DNA of 64,000 bases from Climacium dendroides (Eukaryota > Streptophyta > Bryopsida > Hypnales > Climaciaceae). Of the stretch, positions 1 to 12,396 are shown piece by piece. The notes beneath the pieces are model-generated. The model was given only the letters and a program-made list of their open reading frames with translations. It had not been told where the DNA came from and made no database searches. The position numbers were made by a program, and so were the translations under genes. The first letter of the stretch is position 1. Every line of letters begins with the position of its first letter. The DNA lies in the NCBI GenBank assembly GCA_950106755.1, contig OX467092.1, positions 27,356,582 to 27,420,581 on the forward strand. The letters run 5' to 3'.

Positions 1-3000
1 TCAGAGCAAGGTCGGCCTTTAGAGGTGTGAGAGGATTGGGTGATCTTACTTTGCGGATCCTGTCGTAGAGAGGAGGAGGATTGACCGGGAGCTGTGGCAA
101 GAAAAGGCAGGAGGTTTGAGTGGTGAGTGTTTTAGAGAGTTCTGCAACCATGGTGAAGGCGGAAGCAAGCGGGTCATTTTCTTTCAAGATCAAGAGCATC
201 TGTCCAGTGATTTCGAAGGATGACGGAGAGCGGAAGCAACTGGAGGAGGATCTAGGCCAACTCGGGTGTGCGGGATTCCTCTGCCGACCATGGAGCTTGA
301 AGAGCGAGGAACTGATCCAGGAGTTGATGAAGGAACAATCGAACGAATGGATCAAGACCGTCCGAGCTCTACCCGGAAGGTAGACTATGGACATCTGGAA
401 GAGGGTCTACGACTTTCCTCGACCTAGAGAGGGGATGGCTTCGCGGGTACACAAGTTCGCGGAAGGTAAATTCTCTAATCCTCCTCACCCTAAGGATGGC
501 TACGCAATAGCAGATTGCAAGGTGGCAAGAGAGAGGAGGATGTTAGAATTTGTAGTACCGATCCTGTATCCGGAACGGCCAAACCGGGTCACGGTAACTT
601 GGGCCAATACGATCTTCGGAGCGTTGAGTGGGGAAAGGAAAGTGTTTTGGGGAGGAATAGTGAAAGATCTGATAGGGAAGATGATGAACGCCCTAGGAAA
701 CGCAAAGGCTACCTCCATTGGGCCATTCCTCTTTCACCTGTATGACTTCCTAGGTACTCTGAAAACTTCAGAGAAGACCATGTACAAGGCCGCAGCCACC
801 CTAGTGAAGCTTAATCTTACTCCACCCCGAGAGGAAGAGGAAGAAGAGAGAAAGGAGGGACCAGATGAGGGATCTGAGAGGGGATCCTCAGAGAGAAGGA
901 AGGAGCCTTCCGAAAGGAGGACAGAGGCTGAGAGGGTTTCAATCTCTTCTAAGAAGGGATCCAGAGAGAAGAGGAAAGTCTCGCCAGAACCGGAAGTTCT
1001 AGAAGAGGATACTTTGGGGAGGATCATTTCGGACTTAGGGAAAGTTCGGGAGGAGCTTGATACGGAGAGAGGAGTAGTGAGGAATGTATGTGGACTGCTT
1101 GGAGGGATCAATGTGTCAGAGCTCGCGGAGAAAGTAGAAGGGTTGATCCGGGATAGTGAAAACCGGAAGTGGGAGACCCGCATCAAGGAGTTGACTGAGA
1201 GGAATGCGGATCTCCAGCGGCAAATTGAGAAGGGTGAGGAAAAGAAGAGAGAGGTGGAACGGCTTACCTCAGAGTTTAAAGGGGCCATTAGGAGAGTTGG
1301 GGCCTTTGTTTCCAATACTGCAGATGTTGTAAACAAAGCCAAACTCTATGATGAGGGAATCCATGAGGCAGGACCGGAAGCCGTAGGTAAGGCTGTCTTA
1401 GTTTTGGCAGAGTATTCCGAGGAGATGGAGAGGTTCATGTTTGAAGTCCGAGATGTTCTTTACCAAGCAGAACGGTTTCCGGAATCCGGAATAAAGAGGA
1501 AGGATGAAGAGATGGAGCCAACCAAAAAGGATGCGCCCACAAAGACTCCAACAAAGACGCCAGCCAAGCGGGAAAGGCAGGAGGATGAGTTGACACCAAC
1601 CTCTAAGGGTATGGAGGAGAGGAAAGAAGGATCAGTGCACGGATCCGGATCAAAGGATCAAATCCGGAAGTCGGAATCCGACTTAGGCACACCATAGAGT
1701 AAAGGTTCTCAACCCTCACCCGCCAAGAAGATTGTGAAGAAGGTTACTCCCATCAGAGGAAGAGACGTGCCTCTAAGGAGTCAACAATCCGCGGAGGACA
1801 AGTCTCCAAGCCAATCCGAGCGAGAGGAAAGTCGGTCGAGATCCGGAGAAGAGGATTCGGAAGACACCGGATCAGAAGAGGAATCGGAACCTGAGCAAAT
1901 CTCACCAGCAAAGTTCAAAGGGAGAACCTCAACACCATCTAAGGGAAAGCCGCCCTTGAGTGGGAAACCGTCAGCCAGTAGGAAACAGCCAACTAGGAAG
2001 GGGGAAACAAAGTTAGAGGAACCTTCTCCAAAGAAGGCTAGGAAATAGATAGGAAAGTTGTTAGGAACTTTTTGGGAAGCGACCCTAGCATGGTCAGCCA
2101 AAAACTCAAGTTTTTGATAGGTAGGAAGTAGCTTGGGAGGTGCTTTTCAGGTGCATGCACTTGGGCTGCACTTTCCGGATTTTTAGGATTTGAGATCCAC
2201 ATTTTGCAGTCGGATGGGGTTGGTAGGAAAGTCAACTTAGAAGAATAAGGAATGACACCTGTCATTCTCCTGTCCTTTAGTTGTATTCCTTGGGACCTTT
2301 GGGGTTCCCTAGAGTGTGTATTTAGGAGACTGAAGTTAGTTTGAAGCCCCGGGTGTTTTCTTATTTGTGTTTTTCAAACACTTTGCGAATTGATTTCAGA
2401 TTTCCACTTCATAAGTGCTAGCCTAAAAAGGCTAAGTTCTGTGTTGGTATGTCGTGCAATGCTATAACCATTGTTTAGTGCGGGTAGCTGGTTTGTAGGT
2501 GTGGAAGAAGACAAGTAGCCCCCGGATTCTGTCCAGGATCTGATTTTGTGAGCTTTGAGGATTTGGTTAAGGAAAACTTTGTGTACTAAGAGGGTATTTT
2601 AGTTGCTGAAGTTTCTTGGGAGTTTTCTGAGTAGGATAGCCATTCTTAGGTTGGGTGAATTCTTCAGGAGGGAGAACGAATGCTAGCCGACGTTTGATGA
2701 GGTCCTACTGGATCCGGAAGAGAGGAACATGAAGGTAGTTAGGATCTCTCAGTTATCGAGTGCCGGATCACGCTCTTGGGGTCCTGTCCGAATAGGTCTG
2801 TCGTTGTAGTACTGGAAGGATAATAGGGGTTTCTTGAGTGACTTGCTAGTCTGGATCAACATCCGGATTAGTTGTGAGGAAGTAACTATTTCCTATTTCT
2901 TTTTGGTATTTGTTGTTGTTATTCTAAGTGGATCTTCATTTCACTCTAAACACGTTTGAAGGGTAGGGTTTTCGTTCCCTTCCTAAAACCAAAGAGCGGA

Positions 3001-3385
3001 ACCCTCTTGGTAGAGGTAAAACTAACATTTTGTGAGTTACTGCAATCGGATAGAAATCCTCTTTCCGGTTCCACATCCATCTAAGTCGATCCGGATAGGG
3101 AGGGGTAGAGGATTATGACCATTCTCCTTGTTTGATTATTGGTGATAGACTTGGAGTGGATGTAAGGGAATCAGAACATGGAGAAGAGAGGGTATTGAGA
3201 GAGAGTTTCATGTTGCAAATATTTAGATCCGATTTTGCTTGGGTTTGGTGTTTTCCGAATCCTGTTCTGGATATCTTGAGGAAACTAACGTTGAAATCCT
3301 GTGGGAACGATACACGAGTCATCTAAGGTGTTTTACATCAATTTAACACCTAAGGGTAGGATTTGTGCTTCCTTGTGCTATGACA
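1..3385 (+). mobile_element. E0: ORF-bearing TG...CA element, family B, 5' end outside window
   Basis: This is the same family as E5 and E4: a Gag-like ORF, then about 1.3 kb of noncoding sequence rich in TCCGGA words. The 3' end is placed at the ACA near 3385 (CTATGACA) because E5 and E4 end in the related CGTACGACA. The beginning lies outside the window, so no target duplication can be tested. No reverse transcriptase, integrase or second terminal repeat is visible. The stretch 2049-3385 holds no gene that I recognise. Confidence 0.6.
150..2048 (+). pseudogene. Gag-like / plant-transposon-type protein of E0, two in-frame stops
   Basis: One reading frame runs from ATG at 150 to TAG at 2048 (633 codons) and is broken only by in-frame TAGs at about 381 and 1695. 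The N-terminal ~250 residues form a helical domain with the family landmarks LEEDLGQLGC, RPWSLKSEEL, DIWKRVY, EGKFSNPPHPKDG and ILYPERPNRVTV. These are shared with E4 and E5 and, more remotely, with E1-E3. A very acidic/basic linker follows, then a predicted coiled coil (about residues 290-420) and a Lys/Ser/Pro-rich tail. The arrangement resembles retroelement Gag, or the 'putative plant transposon protein' families of plants, but no zinc knuckle is visible. The function is inferred only from repetition and context. Confidence 0.55.
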
Positions 3386-3740
3386 GCCACAACTCAATAG
3401 AAACATTGAGAGTTCCAAATTAAACCAATGTCGCTTTTACAACACCCTACCTTCAAAGCAAGTACTTCAATGGACTTTTGCTTAGCATTGATTTGCCATT
3501 TCCTTCAAATTTATGAAGCAATACATTCATTTGTGAATTTGTTGCTATAAAAATTAAAGAGAAATCCTTACACTACATTAATTCTCCCATGGGAACAAAG
3601 TACACTTTAATTTAATAATTTACATATACCCAAACCATTTAAATTATAAGAATCTTAATTACTCAGCAATGGGACAACACTTGGCTACAATTAATGGAAT
3701 GTAACTTAGTAGCACACTAGAGTGCGTTGTGGCATTACCA

Positions 3741-4140
3741 GAATTAAAACAAAAGTAAAAGTAATTTTCAAATTTTTGAAAACAAAAAGCAACTCAAAAA
3801 TCCATAACTTTCTCACTGTGAGTTGGAATGCCATGAAACCAAGACTGTGCACCCCTCCTTGCCGAGAGCTTTCCGATGGTACCAAAATTGTGACCAAAAT
3901 ATAAGAAAAAGTAATTTTCTAATTTTTTTAGAACCAAAAACAACTTGAAAATGCATTACTTTCTCACCGTGAGTTGGAATGCCACGAAACAAAGCTCGTG
4001 CACCCCACCTCGCCGAGGGCTTTCCAACGGTACCAAGATTGTGACCAAAATGTAAGTAAAACTAATGTTCTAATTTTTTAGTTCATAAAAGTACTTCAAA
4101 ATTCAATAACTTTTTCACCATGAATCGGAATGCCATGAAA
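3741..4140. repeat. Diverged tandem repeat, ~155-165 bp unit, about 2.5 copies
   Basis: Three successive segments each carry the landmarks ATAACTTTCTCACCGTGAG, TTGGAATGCCA(C/T)GAAAC, GTGCACCCC, GAGAGCTTTCC and GGTACCAA(A/G)ATTGTGACC. The last copy is partial. A related 'cataacttt...ctcacaactcc...' style occurs at 47210-47700, so this is a dispersed family. Confidence 0.7.
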
Positions 4141-5046
4141 CAAACAAACATCCTATCTTAATAGAAGAGATTGATTTCAAAACCATAAATTCTTGTTTTC
4201 CAAGAAGATAATTCCCTCACCTTGACAAAGTGCACTTATTTGAAATATACTATTGGATTCTTTTTAATTTCCTACATGCTTTAAAATTTTATCTAATTGC
4301 TCATGGTGGATATAGAAGCATAGGCAATAGAAAGCTAGAATTGTGTTGTCATAGGCAACCGCCTAATCTTCTATAGTCAAGTGGTTTTAATGAAAGCGAT
4401 AGAATTACAATGTATTTTTGGAAGGGAACTAGTAGTGGTATAGTGCATTTCAATACTTTTGTTGTTGAAACATTCTTTTTGAATCCATTGTGCACTGCAA
4501 CCAAGTAGATTTCTCTGTACGAAAGAAGCACATTCCAGGTTTTAATACAAGTTCATTAATTATTTATTTGCTTATGCAAGACACACATAAAGAAGTAAAC
4601 AAATACTTATTTCAAGAAACTAATGACCTCTACACTCAAATGCACAATCAAATGACCACAAAGTCAAGCCTTCGTCACTGTTGTTCCCTTCATAGAAAAG
4701 GTTGCCATTGGGTATAGGGACGCTTTCAGGTGACTCTACCTTACTGCAATAAATTCCATAAACTAATTATGGGATCACTGCTGTAAAATAGTACTATACA
4801 ATAAACAGCCCAAAAATTCCCAACCATCCCTCCATTTCCAACTTGTAGACTATTGAACCCATTTCCAAAAGTTCTACTGTAGTTCAAGGAGTACTTTGGG
4901 TGCATTATGATTGACAACAAGGCTATCAATATTGCAACTGTTTCTACATCGATTAATAAAGTGGCAAATGGTTGTGTGTTAAGGGGTTAAATTTGCAACA
5001 TCCATCCATTAAGTTAGAATGTTTGTTTGTTTGTTTCTTAGGTACA

Positions 5047-5337
5047 TTGAAATCTCCCAAACTGTGTGTTCCTAAGTGCATTCTTGGTACAATTAGAAAG
5101 CTCTCAACAAGGAGGGATGTCAGGCTTAGTTTAATGGCATTTGGACCTACGATTGGAAAGATATGGAATTTCAAAGTTTTTATGAGTAAGAAAATTAGAA
5201 AATTTATTTTTCTTCTGAATATGGCAACAACACAAACCACAATAGTTTCCCATACCTTAAATTTAGTTGTTTGTTTTGTTTTGTTTGTTACAAAGACATC
5301 TTCTACATTGTGTGCCCTCTAGTTGCATTTTCTGTAC
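5047..5337. repeat. Diverged host repeat flanking E5 (left copy)
   Basis: Landmarks are GTGCATTCTTGGTAC, GGCATTTGGACCTACG, TTTCCCATACCTTAAATTTAG and GTTGCATTTTCTGTAC. The last two recur immediately right of E5 at about 12409-12495, where GGCATTTGGACCTATG then follows at about 12545. The spacing between successive landmarks suggests a unit of about 250 bp. Confidence 0.6.
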
Positions 5338-5619
5338 TGTGGGAATCCGGAAACTTGGGACGAGTCGAGATTTGAAGGAAACATGTAGAAAGAAGTGAAA
5401 ATTGCAAAAAAAATTTAGTTAGAACTTGAATTTAGTTTAATAAAACCCGAATTAGAAAATAGACGTTCCGGCAAAATCCGTAACCAAATCCTATTCGGAT
5501 CCGGAAATTACCGGAACTGAGGAACCTATAGTGTAGACCTCTAGGGCTACGAGTATAGAATACTGTTCCTAAAACGGTCTTGTAGCCGTTATCTCGATGA
5601 CCATAGAAAGACGTGCCAG

Positions 5620-5627
5620 TATTTAAG
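5620..5627 (+). promoter_or_regulatory. TATA-like box of E5
   Basis: TATTTAAG lies about 140 bp upstream of the E5 ORF start, at the position where E1, E2 and E3 carry TATAAG. This is inferred from position only. Confidence 0.4.
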
Positions 5628-5760
5628 CAAATTGCTCATGGGTTCCTTCTTCATTTTCTTGTCTGTACGCTAGTCTTCCGCATTGGTAGCTGAGAGAAAG
5701 AGTAGTGAGATAGCAACCGCATTAGGTTTTCTTTTTCTCACCTCATTTCCGCTTAGCTTT

Positions 5761-7697
5761 ATGGTGACGGGACTTGTTCGGAAACTAGTTGTGCCTGCCC
5801 AGATCATTTCTCCGGCCATTCCGAAACAGTACAAGTAGTTAGAAGAGGATCTGACTAGTCTAGGATGTGTCGGTCTGTTACGCCGACCATGGAGTATAAA
5901 GAGTGAGGGGATGATTCATGAATTGATCCACAGAGTTTCGAATTAGTATGAACTCACTTTGAGAGGATGGCCGGTCACGTGGACAGAAGATATCTGGGCG
6001 GATGTTTACTAGTTCCGGAAGAGCGGAGTCGGATTAGCTTCGAGGATGGATCGTTTTATAGCAGAAAAGTTTGTAGGATCAGCAAACTCTAAAGTGGGGT
6101 TCGCTATTAGTGATTGCAAGGACAAGAGACATAGGAGAGTCCTAGAATTTTTCATCCCAATTTTATATCCGGAAAAACCTACGTAGGTCAACGTTACGGT
6201 AGCCAACACGATCTTTGGGACTATGGAAAATAGAATTGTCCACTGGGATAGGGTCATAGCCGGAATAGTCGCCAAGTTAGCTGAACATGTGACCCGGGCT
6301 AAGGCCTGTCCGGTTAGCACTTATCTCTTCCACCTGTATCACTAGCAGGAAATCTTGAGCAATGAAGAGATAGTCCAATATGATACAAGAAAGGTTATTC
6401 TGATATACGAGTTTACGGGAGAAGAGCTAGAAGATCTAGTTGAGTCAAAATCGGAAGAGCAAACCAAGGAGCCTCTAACCAATCCAAGGACAAAGAAGAA
6501 GAAGTCGACGGATCCGGGGTCACGGATCAAACCTCTGGTTATGGAGAAAGGCGAGTCAAACAAAGATCCGGAAGAAGACCACGGGTCGGCATTTTTCAAT
6601 GCCGAATTCGAGTGGATATGTGAAGCCAAGGTGCTCTACGATAGCCTAGCAGACCTGGTGATTGAGACTACAGAAGTCCTGAAGGTGGAACCAAACCAAA
6701 TTGTATAAGCGGTCAAGCGACTACCAAAACCGTAAGACTTGAAGAGCAAAGAGGACCAGATTCATGAGTTGGAGGCGGAATGAGATCAATTTCTATCTCG
6801 ACTGAACTGGGCGGAAGGAGAGTTGGTGGCCACGAAATAGCAAGAGAAGGAGGCCCTAGCCCTCGTCAAAAACCTATCCGTATTGATAGATGCAATAGCA
6901 GACGTCGTCACAAAAGCGGCCATATTCGATGCTAGATTACTATAAGAGGGTCACGTGACCAAATGCAAGTGGTGATGATCTTGGTAGATTTCACCGCACA
7001 GATAGAGCGGATTCTAAGAGAAATGTGGCATTTGTTGAGTAGCATGGATCCAAATCAAGTAATGGATTTCTCGAACTTTCCGGAACTTTCTTTTGTCATA
7101 GGCACTCCAAGGCGGCCATTAGCACATTGTTCAACTTGGACAGAAGGGATAAAGAAAATACTCGTGCCAGATGAGTCCACTTCTAGCAAGATGTGGATGA
7201 CAGAGTTGAACTTGAAGCCAACTTTGGATCTGGAGCACGAATCCAGTGCAAAGTCCATTCTGGTGCCACCCAAAGCTTCAACACTGAACCCCCTTAGGGC
7301 CCAGACGGCACCCAACCTCTTGAGAGGAACCTTCAAAGTTCCGGGAAAGGGAGTTAGGGGTGATTTCATTGAGTGAATTGTTGGAATGACCAATCCGGCT
7401 CGAATGAATCCGGATAGTTTCACGCACATGCAGGAGACTACATCGAAGAAGGAGAGCGAACCAATGATACTAGAGGAGATGCGGCTAAAGAAGGGGACGG
7501 AGGTCCAAGTCATTGAAGATTCCGAGGAAGAAAGCGGTCATTCCACATCCGGAATGGAGGGGGATAGTGATCCGTCTCCAACATGGCATAACATTCAGAC
7601 CCGGGCGGCAATGAAGACAACTCCGGGGAGGAGCGTTAAGGGGACGCCGACTAGTCATGCAGGCAGCCGCTCGAAGAAGACTCGGAAGGCGAGATAG
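5761..7697 (+). pseudogene. Gag-like protein of E5, multiple stops
   Basis: ATG at 5761 opens a reading frame homologous to E4 (53678-55641, minus). Shared landmarks include SPAI, LEEDLTSLGCVGLLRRPW, DIWADVY and ILYPEKPT, followed by a coiled-coil part and a C-terminal tail that resumes at MTNPAR (7386) and ends at the TAG at 7695-7697. At least ten in-frame stops are present (for example near 5839, 5946, 6010 and 6184), so no intact protein is made. Longer open stretches survive at 6355-6708, 6963-7376 and 7386-7697. Confidence 0.55.
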
Positions 7698-7834
7698 TAG
7701 TGCTTTAGGAACGGATAGTTTTGAATCTGGAACGGGTTTCCAAGCGTAGGCCCGGGTTCCAGATTTTTAGGCAAGGAATCTTCGGTTTTCTCAAGGCAAC
7801 TAGCACTAATCTCTTTGAATATTCCGGAGTATAC

Positions 7835-7839
7835 ACTAA
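7835..7839 (+). repeat. Target-site duplication of E1, left copy (ACTAA)
   Basis: ACTAA sits directly before the TGTGGGAATG start of E1 and is repeated exactly after its ...CGCTACA end at 11522-11526. Confidence 0.85.
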
Positions 7840-8129
7840 TGTGGGAATGCGATCCCACATGCTAGACCCATAATACTAGCATAGGACAGAAAAATTCAAA
7901 AATTGTCTCCCTCTGAGGGAAAGTTTTTGAGTTCTCCTAGGAAGTTAGGGCAAATTAGGAAAACTGGATTTTCGGATCCGTAAAAATTTCATTAGGGCTA
8001 AAAACCTAAAATCCAAAACCCTAGAAAGTTCCGGAAATCAGATGACGGCACCGGCCCTAAAAGCCGGAAACCGGATCCGTACTAGGGATAGGGTTTTGCC
8101 GCCAAAACCTGTCCCGTACATCGGGCCAG

Positions 8130-8135
8130 TATAAG
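8130..8135 (+). promoter_or_regulatory. TATA box of E1
   Basis: TATAAG in the context CCAGTATAAGAGG, about 200 bp upstream of the ORF ATG at 8333. The same word and spacing are conserved in E2 (36891) and, reversed, in E3 (52216-52221). Confidence 0.55.
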
Positions 8136-8332
8136 AGGAGGACTGTAGCCGGCCGCGGGCACACTTATCTTCTTTCTTTTGTTCTTCCGCCGGCGTATTC
8201 CGTTTTCCTTGGTTTGTTAGAATTCTGGTAGATTGAGGGACTGTGTGAGTTGCGATCGTGTAGGGGTTACCGGAGTGAAAGTTGTGAGCAGAGATTTAGA
8301 GAGAGATTGTGTGAGGATTGTTGGTGAACACA

Positions 8333-10421
8333 ATGGCTTCTAGGACAAGCCGGCGGAAGTTGAAGGACTTGCCTGAGGATTCGGAGGACGAGGCGCCAAC
8401 GCCGGCACCTCGACCAAGGACTATCCCGGTGATGAAGGTGGTTCCGGAGGTTCCGACGAAGGAGGACCGGTTGGCGCGCCTACGGGAGCATCTCCACAAC
8501 ATGGGGTGTGATGGACTCCTAGAAGTGCCGTGGGGGATCCGAGAGGAGAGTCTGGTTTCGAATATACTTCGTCTGGAAATTGGTATCTTGGATACCACCA
8601 TTCGGGCGAAGCCAGACCTATGGATGGTGAACACTTGGCGGGCCGTCTACAAGTTCCGGGAGGCTCCGGACAAGGTCATGGAGAAGAACTAGGAGGTGAT
8701 GGAGGGAGAGTTCCGGGCGCCCGCCAATCCGAAGGAAGGTAACCAGGTTTCCGACCTGGTGAATCCGGAGTACCAGGATGTGGTAGCGTTTCTCAACCCT
8801 ATCCTCCATCCCACCAAGCCGCGGCGAGTAGTAGCAAAGTAGCCTCCACCATCTTGGGGAGCCTCCAGGGAAAGATGATGATGGACTGGGCAGCCATCAT
8901 CCATGAGCTAGTCGGAGACTTAGTGCGTGCCCTCCGGTCCAGAAAGAAGAGCCAAAGTCCTCTTCCGGCATATTTGTCTCATTTGTACGCCCACCACTCT
9001 CTGCTCAAGGCAAATGAGGAAAGTGCGTATCAGGACCTAGTCCAACTTCAGCAATACAGAGGAGAGGAGCCCTCGCCTCGAGACGGACCGAACGATGAGG
9101 ACACTGAAGAAGAGGAGCCGGTCTCTCCGCTAAAGAAGAGGAAAAGGCGGAATAGGACGCCGCCGGTAAGTCCGTTTGAGGAGCCTCCTACACCGGAACC
9201 ACAGGAAGAGGTTCAGGAGGTAAAGACGGAGACCGGACCTGTTCCGAAGGGAGTCCAACCATCCTTGCAACTGGTTGGGCCAGTACGACCGCACACCGTC
9301 GCCACTTAGGCTGAGGCCGGACCCTCCCGGACCCGGATGATAGAGGTGGAGGAGAGGGATCGGACAACCATGCGATTGGGAGGGTCGCCCCTAGAAGACA
9401 TCTAGGAGATGGCTCAGCATCTAGTGTGGCGGGCAGACAATCTCTTCCAGATCTGCGAGAACTATAATGGAGCCCTCAAACGAGTGTGCCGGAAGATGGC
9501 GCTAACCGACTGGAACGCCATTTTCCGGAGGACGGATGCATTGGTGGCAGCGGAGCAGCAAAACAACCTCCTCATAGCAGAACAGAAGAATTTGGTAACA
9601 GAGCTAGGGGCGTTGCGCGTAGAAAACCGGACGTTGCAAGACCTAGTCCGGAACTCGGAATCCCGGTGTGTGAATTTAGAGAGCACCATCCGCACCGCTA
9701 AGGAGACAGCCCGGCTCACAGAAGAAGCTCATCGCCGGCAGATAGCGGCCTTGTGCGAAAGTGTAGTTCAGCTCCGGAGCTCTCTAGAGGTCCCGGCAGA
9801 CTATATCAACAAGGCCTGGCTGTTTGAAACTAACCTCGATGCAACCGCCAGCTCAAGCCGGGTTCCTATCGTCAAATGCTTACTGGAGCAGGCAAGACGA
9901 ATGGATACATCCCAGGCCGCGATGAGGGAGATGATGGAGTACATTATGTCCACGGAGTCGGATCCGGCACCTCAATCTTCCCCGTCAGCGCAGACTTTGG
10001 TGGTTCCAGAAAGCAGCGATCCGGAACCTATGGTTACGGAGGTCTCACCGGTGGTCCCGGTAAATCTGGAACTTTCACCACCAGTCGGAACTTTCACCGG
10101 GGAGCAGTGGTACCTCCGGGAAGTGAAGACCTGCTGCCGGTGACTCCGACCATTGACCTGACGGGTGCTTCTCCGGAAGTTCACATCGGACGGACGGTGC
10201 AATCTTCTCCGCGTCATAAGAAGACTCAGAAGGATGCGAGAGGGAGTCCAGACACTCAGGTAGTCGGAACTAGGAGTGTAGACAGGGACACCAGTATTGT
10301 GGGAATCCCAAGATGGGGCCAAAGGGGTCCGAATCTGTTTTCTCCGGAGGGTAGTCGGAAAGAGGTAAAGCTGGATCTTCTGAAGAACTATGTTCCTCCT
10401 AAAGATCCAGATTCAAAATAA
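8333..10421 (+). pseudogene. Gag-like protein of E1, decayed
   Basis: ATG at 8333 (MASRTSRRKLKDLPEDSED) opens a protein of roughly 690 codons shared with E2 and E3. In order: an acidic N-terminal tail; a helical domain (PWGIREESLV, TWRAVYKFRE, EGEFRAPANPKEG, NPILHPTKPRRVV, LPAYLSHLYAHHSLL); an acidic and KKRKRRNR-type basic linker; a long coiled coil (LVWRADNLFQICENY to LEQARRMD); and a Pro/Ser tail with IDLTGASPE. Lesions visible against E2 are TAG at 8690 (E2 has CAG), a one-base deletion near 8839, TAG at 9307 (E2 has CAG), TAG at 9403 (E2 has CAA) and a scrambled patch near 10085 that shifts the frame. No protease, RT or integrase follows. Confidence 0.6.
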
Positions 10422-11521
10422 TAGTATACAGTAGTGTAGTATAGCGGCAATATCGGAGTCCGGCCGTCAAAGCCGGAAAAACAGGATCTGGAATCTTCCG
10501 GAAATCTAGCGGACCAGTAGGAATGCTTTGTAGGATTTTTAGGATGACGTTAGTCTTAGTATAAGTAGGACTTTTAATGTCCTTTCTGGGCATTCACAGC
10601 CATCTCATAGTTTCAGCATTGTACCTTTTTCTGAGCTTAAATCTAAAGTGTGTTGGAGTATCTAATCTCTTATCTTTCTTGTGTACGGTATATGTTTGTG
10701 AGAGGTGTGAGTCCGTTCTTGCGTTTCCGGGACTGAGAATTTACCTTGTCTGGCAAGAGTCGATGTTGTGAGAGTATCCGTATGTATTAACTTGAGGGGG
10801 AGATCAACCGGATGGTTCCGGCAGTAAGGTTAGGGTAGTACTACTCGGATGCCGGTATAGCCTGCATGTAGGATATAGCCCTAGGTGAAAAAGGGTATCT
10901 GAGAGGCTGCTAGCAAACTTCCGTGTACGGAGGTATTGCCGGACGTGCCTGAATTCCGGATTGCCGGAATTCCTCGTAGAACAGAGTTAAGCCCCGGCGC
11001 AAGCCCAAGAAAGTACAGGAGAAACCAGTCGGTCGACATAAGGCTCAGTGTTCGGTTAAAGGTTAGAATGTCGTTGTAGTTCTTGACCGTCCCTGTGTGA
11101 CCTAATCCAGAAGAACTTCCGGATTTGTGAGGCAACGGAACAGGAGGACACTTCCGGTCCCTGAAAAGTTAGGTTGCTATTAGTATTAGAGACAGAGAGA
11201 GACAGAGAGAGTGAAAGAGAGCATGTTTCCGGACACAGTAAGCATCCGGAAGGTGGATCTGGCCACTCGTCATCCAAACCCAGGGATACCGGAAGGGACA
11301 CTGAAACGGCTTCCGGAACCCACCCGGCACTAGGGTCCGGACCGGACCTAAAGTCCGGAATAATTTGACGGAGAGAAAAGTGAATGCTTAGACCGGGATA
11401 GCCTATGAAACTGTAATCCACAAGTCCTCGTGGGAACAATTCCGGAGCGGTTTACTCTAAGAAGGCCTTTGGTGTGAATTAAGGGCTAACTGGAGGAATA
11501 CTGGTCCGACTAATCGCTACA

Positions 11522-11526
11522 ACTAA
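11522..11526 (+). repeat. Target-site duplication of E1, right copy (ACTAA)
   Basis: Exact repeat of 7835-7839, immediately after the CGCTACA end of E1. E5 sequence resumes here. Confidence 0.85.
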
Positions 11527-12396
11527 TCTCTTTGGATATTCCGGAGGATTGTGTTCAGAATTGTAGCTGGTGTGTATGTGTAAATACCTGGGTATTGGAA
11601 TGAGAGAAGGACGGGTGAGGAGGAATCCGGGATTTGAATGACGGATCTCTTGGGTGTTGGAATAGTTATGAGGAGATGCAATCTAGATGAAGGAGTGTGA
11701 GCGTAATGTGCCTTTAAATCACTGTAACAGCGATTTGGGTAGAAAAGTAGAGGTCCATGCGAGTTCGAAATCAGGGAGATTCCGTGCGGAGGTAAGTAAC
11801 CGCTAAAGGAAAGATTTTCTGCTACTTTGGAAGGTCTATCAACCTCTAAATTAGTACGCTAACCTTCCATTAACATTCTACTCCCTTGAATCTAGAAGTT
11901 CGGATCTGTTGTTGTAGTGAGAGGGGTGTTAGAGTTCCTTTGTGTGACCTGTCTCTAGATCAGCCAATCCGCAAATTGTAAAAGGATACTTTCCCTTCTT
12001 CGTAATGCAAATGTGTCAACTTGGTGTTTTATTAATTAGATTCAGAGTGTAGAGATCTTAAACAAACAAGTGGTGAGTCTCCACCTCTTTTCAGATCAAG
12101 GGCGGACCCTCTGAGGGTAAAACAGAGGCAATAAAAACCATTAGTGGAAGGAGACAAAACCAGGTTTTGTGTGTGTTCCGGATACGAATCGGAATCCGAA
12201 AAGTCTTGATTTTCCGGAACGTAGTGAGGAAGTAGTGAAAAGTACGAATGAATTGGAGGTTTGAGAAAGAAGTAATGACGGTCCGGAAGTCACTAAATCA
12301 ACAACACCATATTAGAATTCCCTGGGACGATAACTCGTGTCATCTTCCAACAATTTGTTGTTGTAAAGATACTTACGGCTAACTGCGCGTACGACA

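Larger units (their letters stand above)
3386..5337. other. AT-rich spacer between E0 and E5
   Basis: No convincing gene is seen. The stretch contains diverged direct repeats at 3741-4140 and part of a second repeat family at about 5047-5337, which also appears on the far side of E5 (from about 12403). Short ORFs here lack codon structure or recognisable motifs. Confidence 0.5.
7840..11521 (+). mobile_element. E1: complete 3,682-bp TG...CA element, family A, ORF-bearing solo-LTR-like
   Basis: It begins TGTGGGAATGC, ends CTAATCGCTACA, and is flanked by the perfect 5-bp duplication ACTAA. E2 (36603-40299) is a second full copy with the same ends and its own duplication. I compared the first ~490 bp with the last ~1.1 kb and see no direct terminal repeat, so there are no LTRs inside the element. 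TG...CA ends with a 5-bp duplication are what an LTR-retroelement integrase leaves, so the whole unit is best read as a solo LTR that contains a promoter and a Gag-like ORF. A non-LTR class with integrase-like ends is the alternative. It lies inside E5. Confidence 0.75.
5338..12396 (+). mobile_element. E5: family B TG...CA element, interrupted by E1
   Basis: It starts TGTGGGAATCC and ends GCGTACGACA. The 3' end agrees with E4, which also ends in CGTACGACA. Removing E1 (7840-11521 plus one ACTAA) leaves about 3.37 kb. A TATA-like TATTTAAG lies at 5620, upstream of the ORF start at 5761. The flanking 5-mers (TGTAC left, GCATA right) do not match, so the two ends may have been joined by recombination. 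No reverse transcriptase or integrase is seen. Confidence 0.6.

Noticed and set aside
734..1342. 202-codon Ser-rich ORF on the minus strand
   Set aside because: It is the antisense shadow of the Gag-like coiled-coil region of E0.
7840..11521. E1/E2 as complete LTR retrotransposons with two LTRs
   Set aside because: The first ~490 bp and the last ~1.1 kb show no direct repeat, and no RT or integrase is present.
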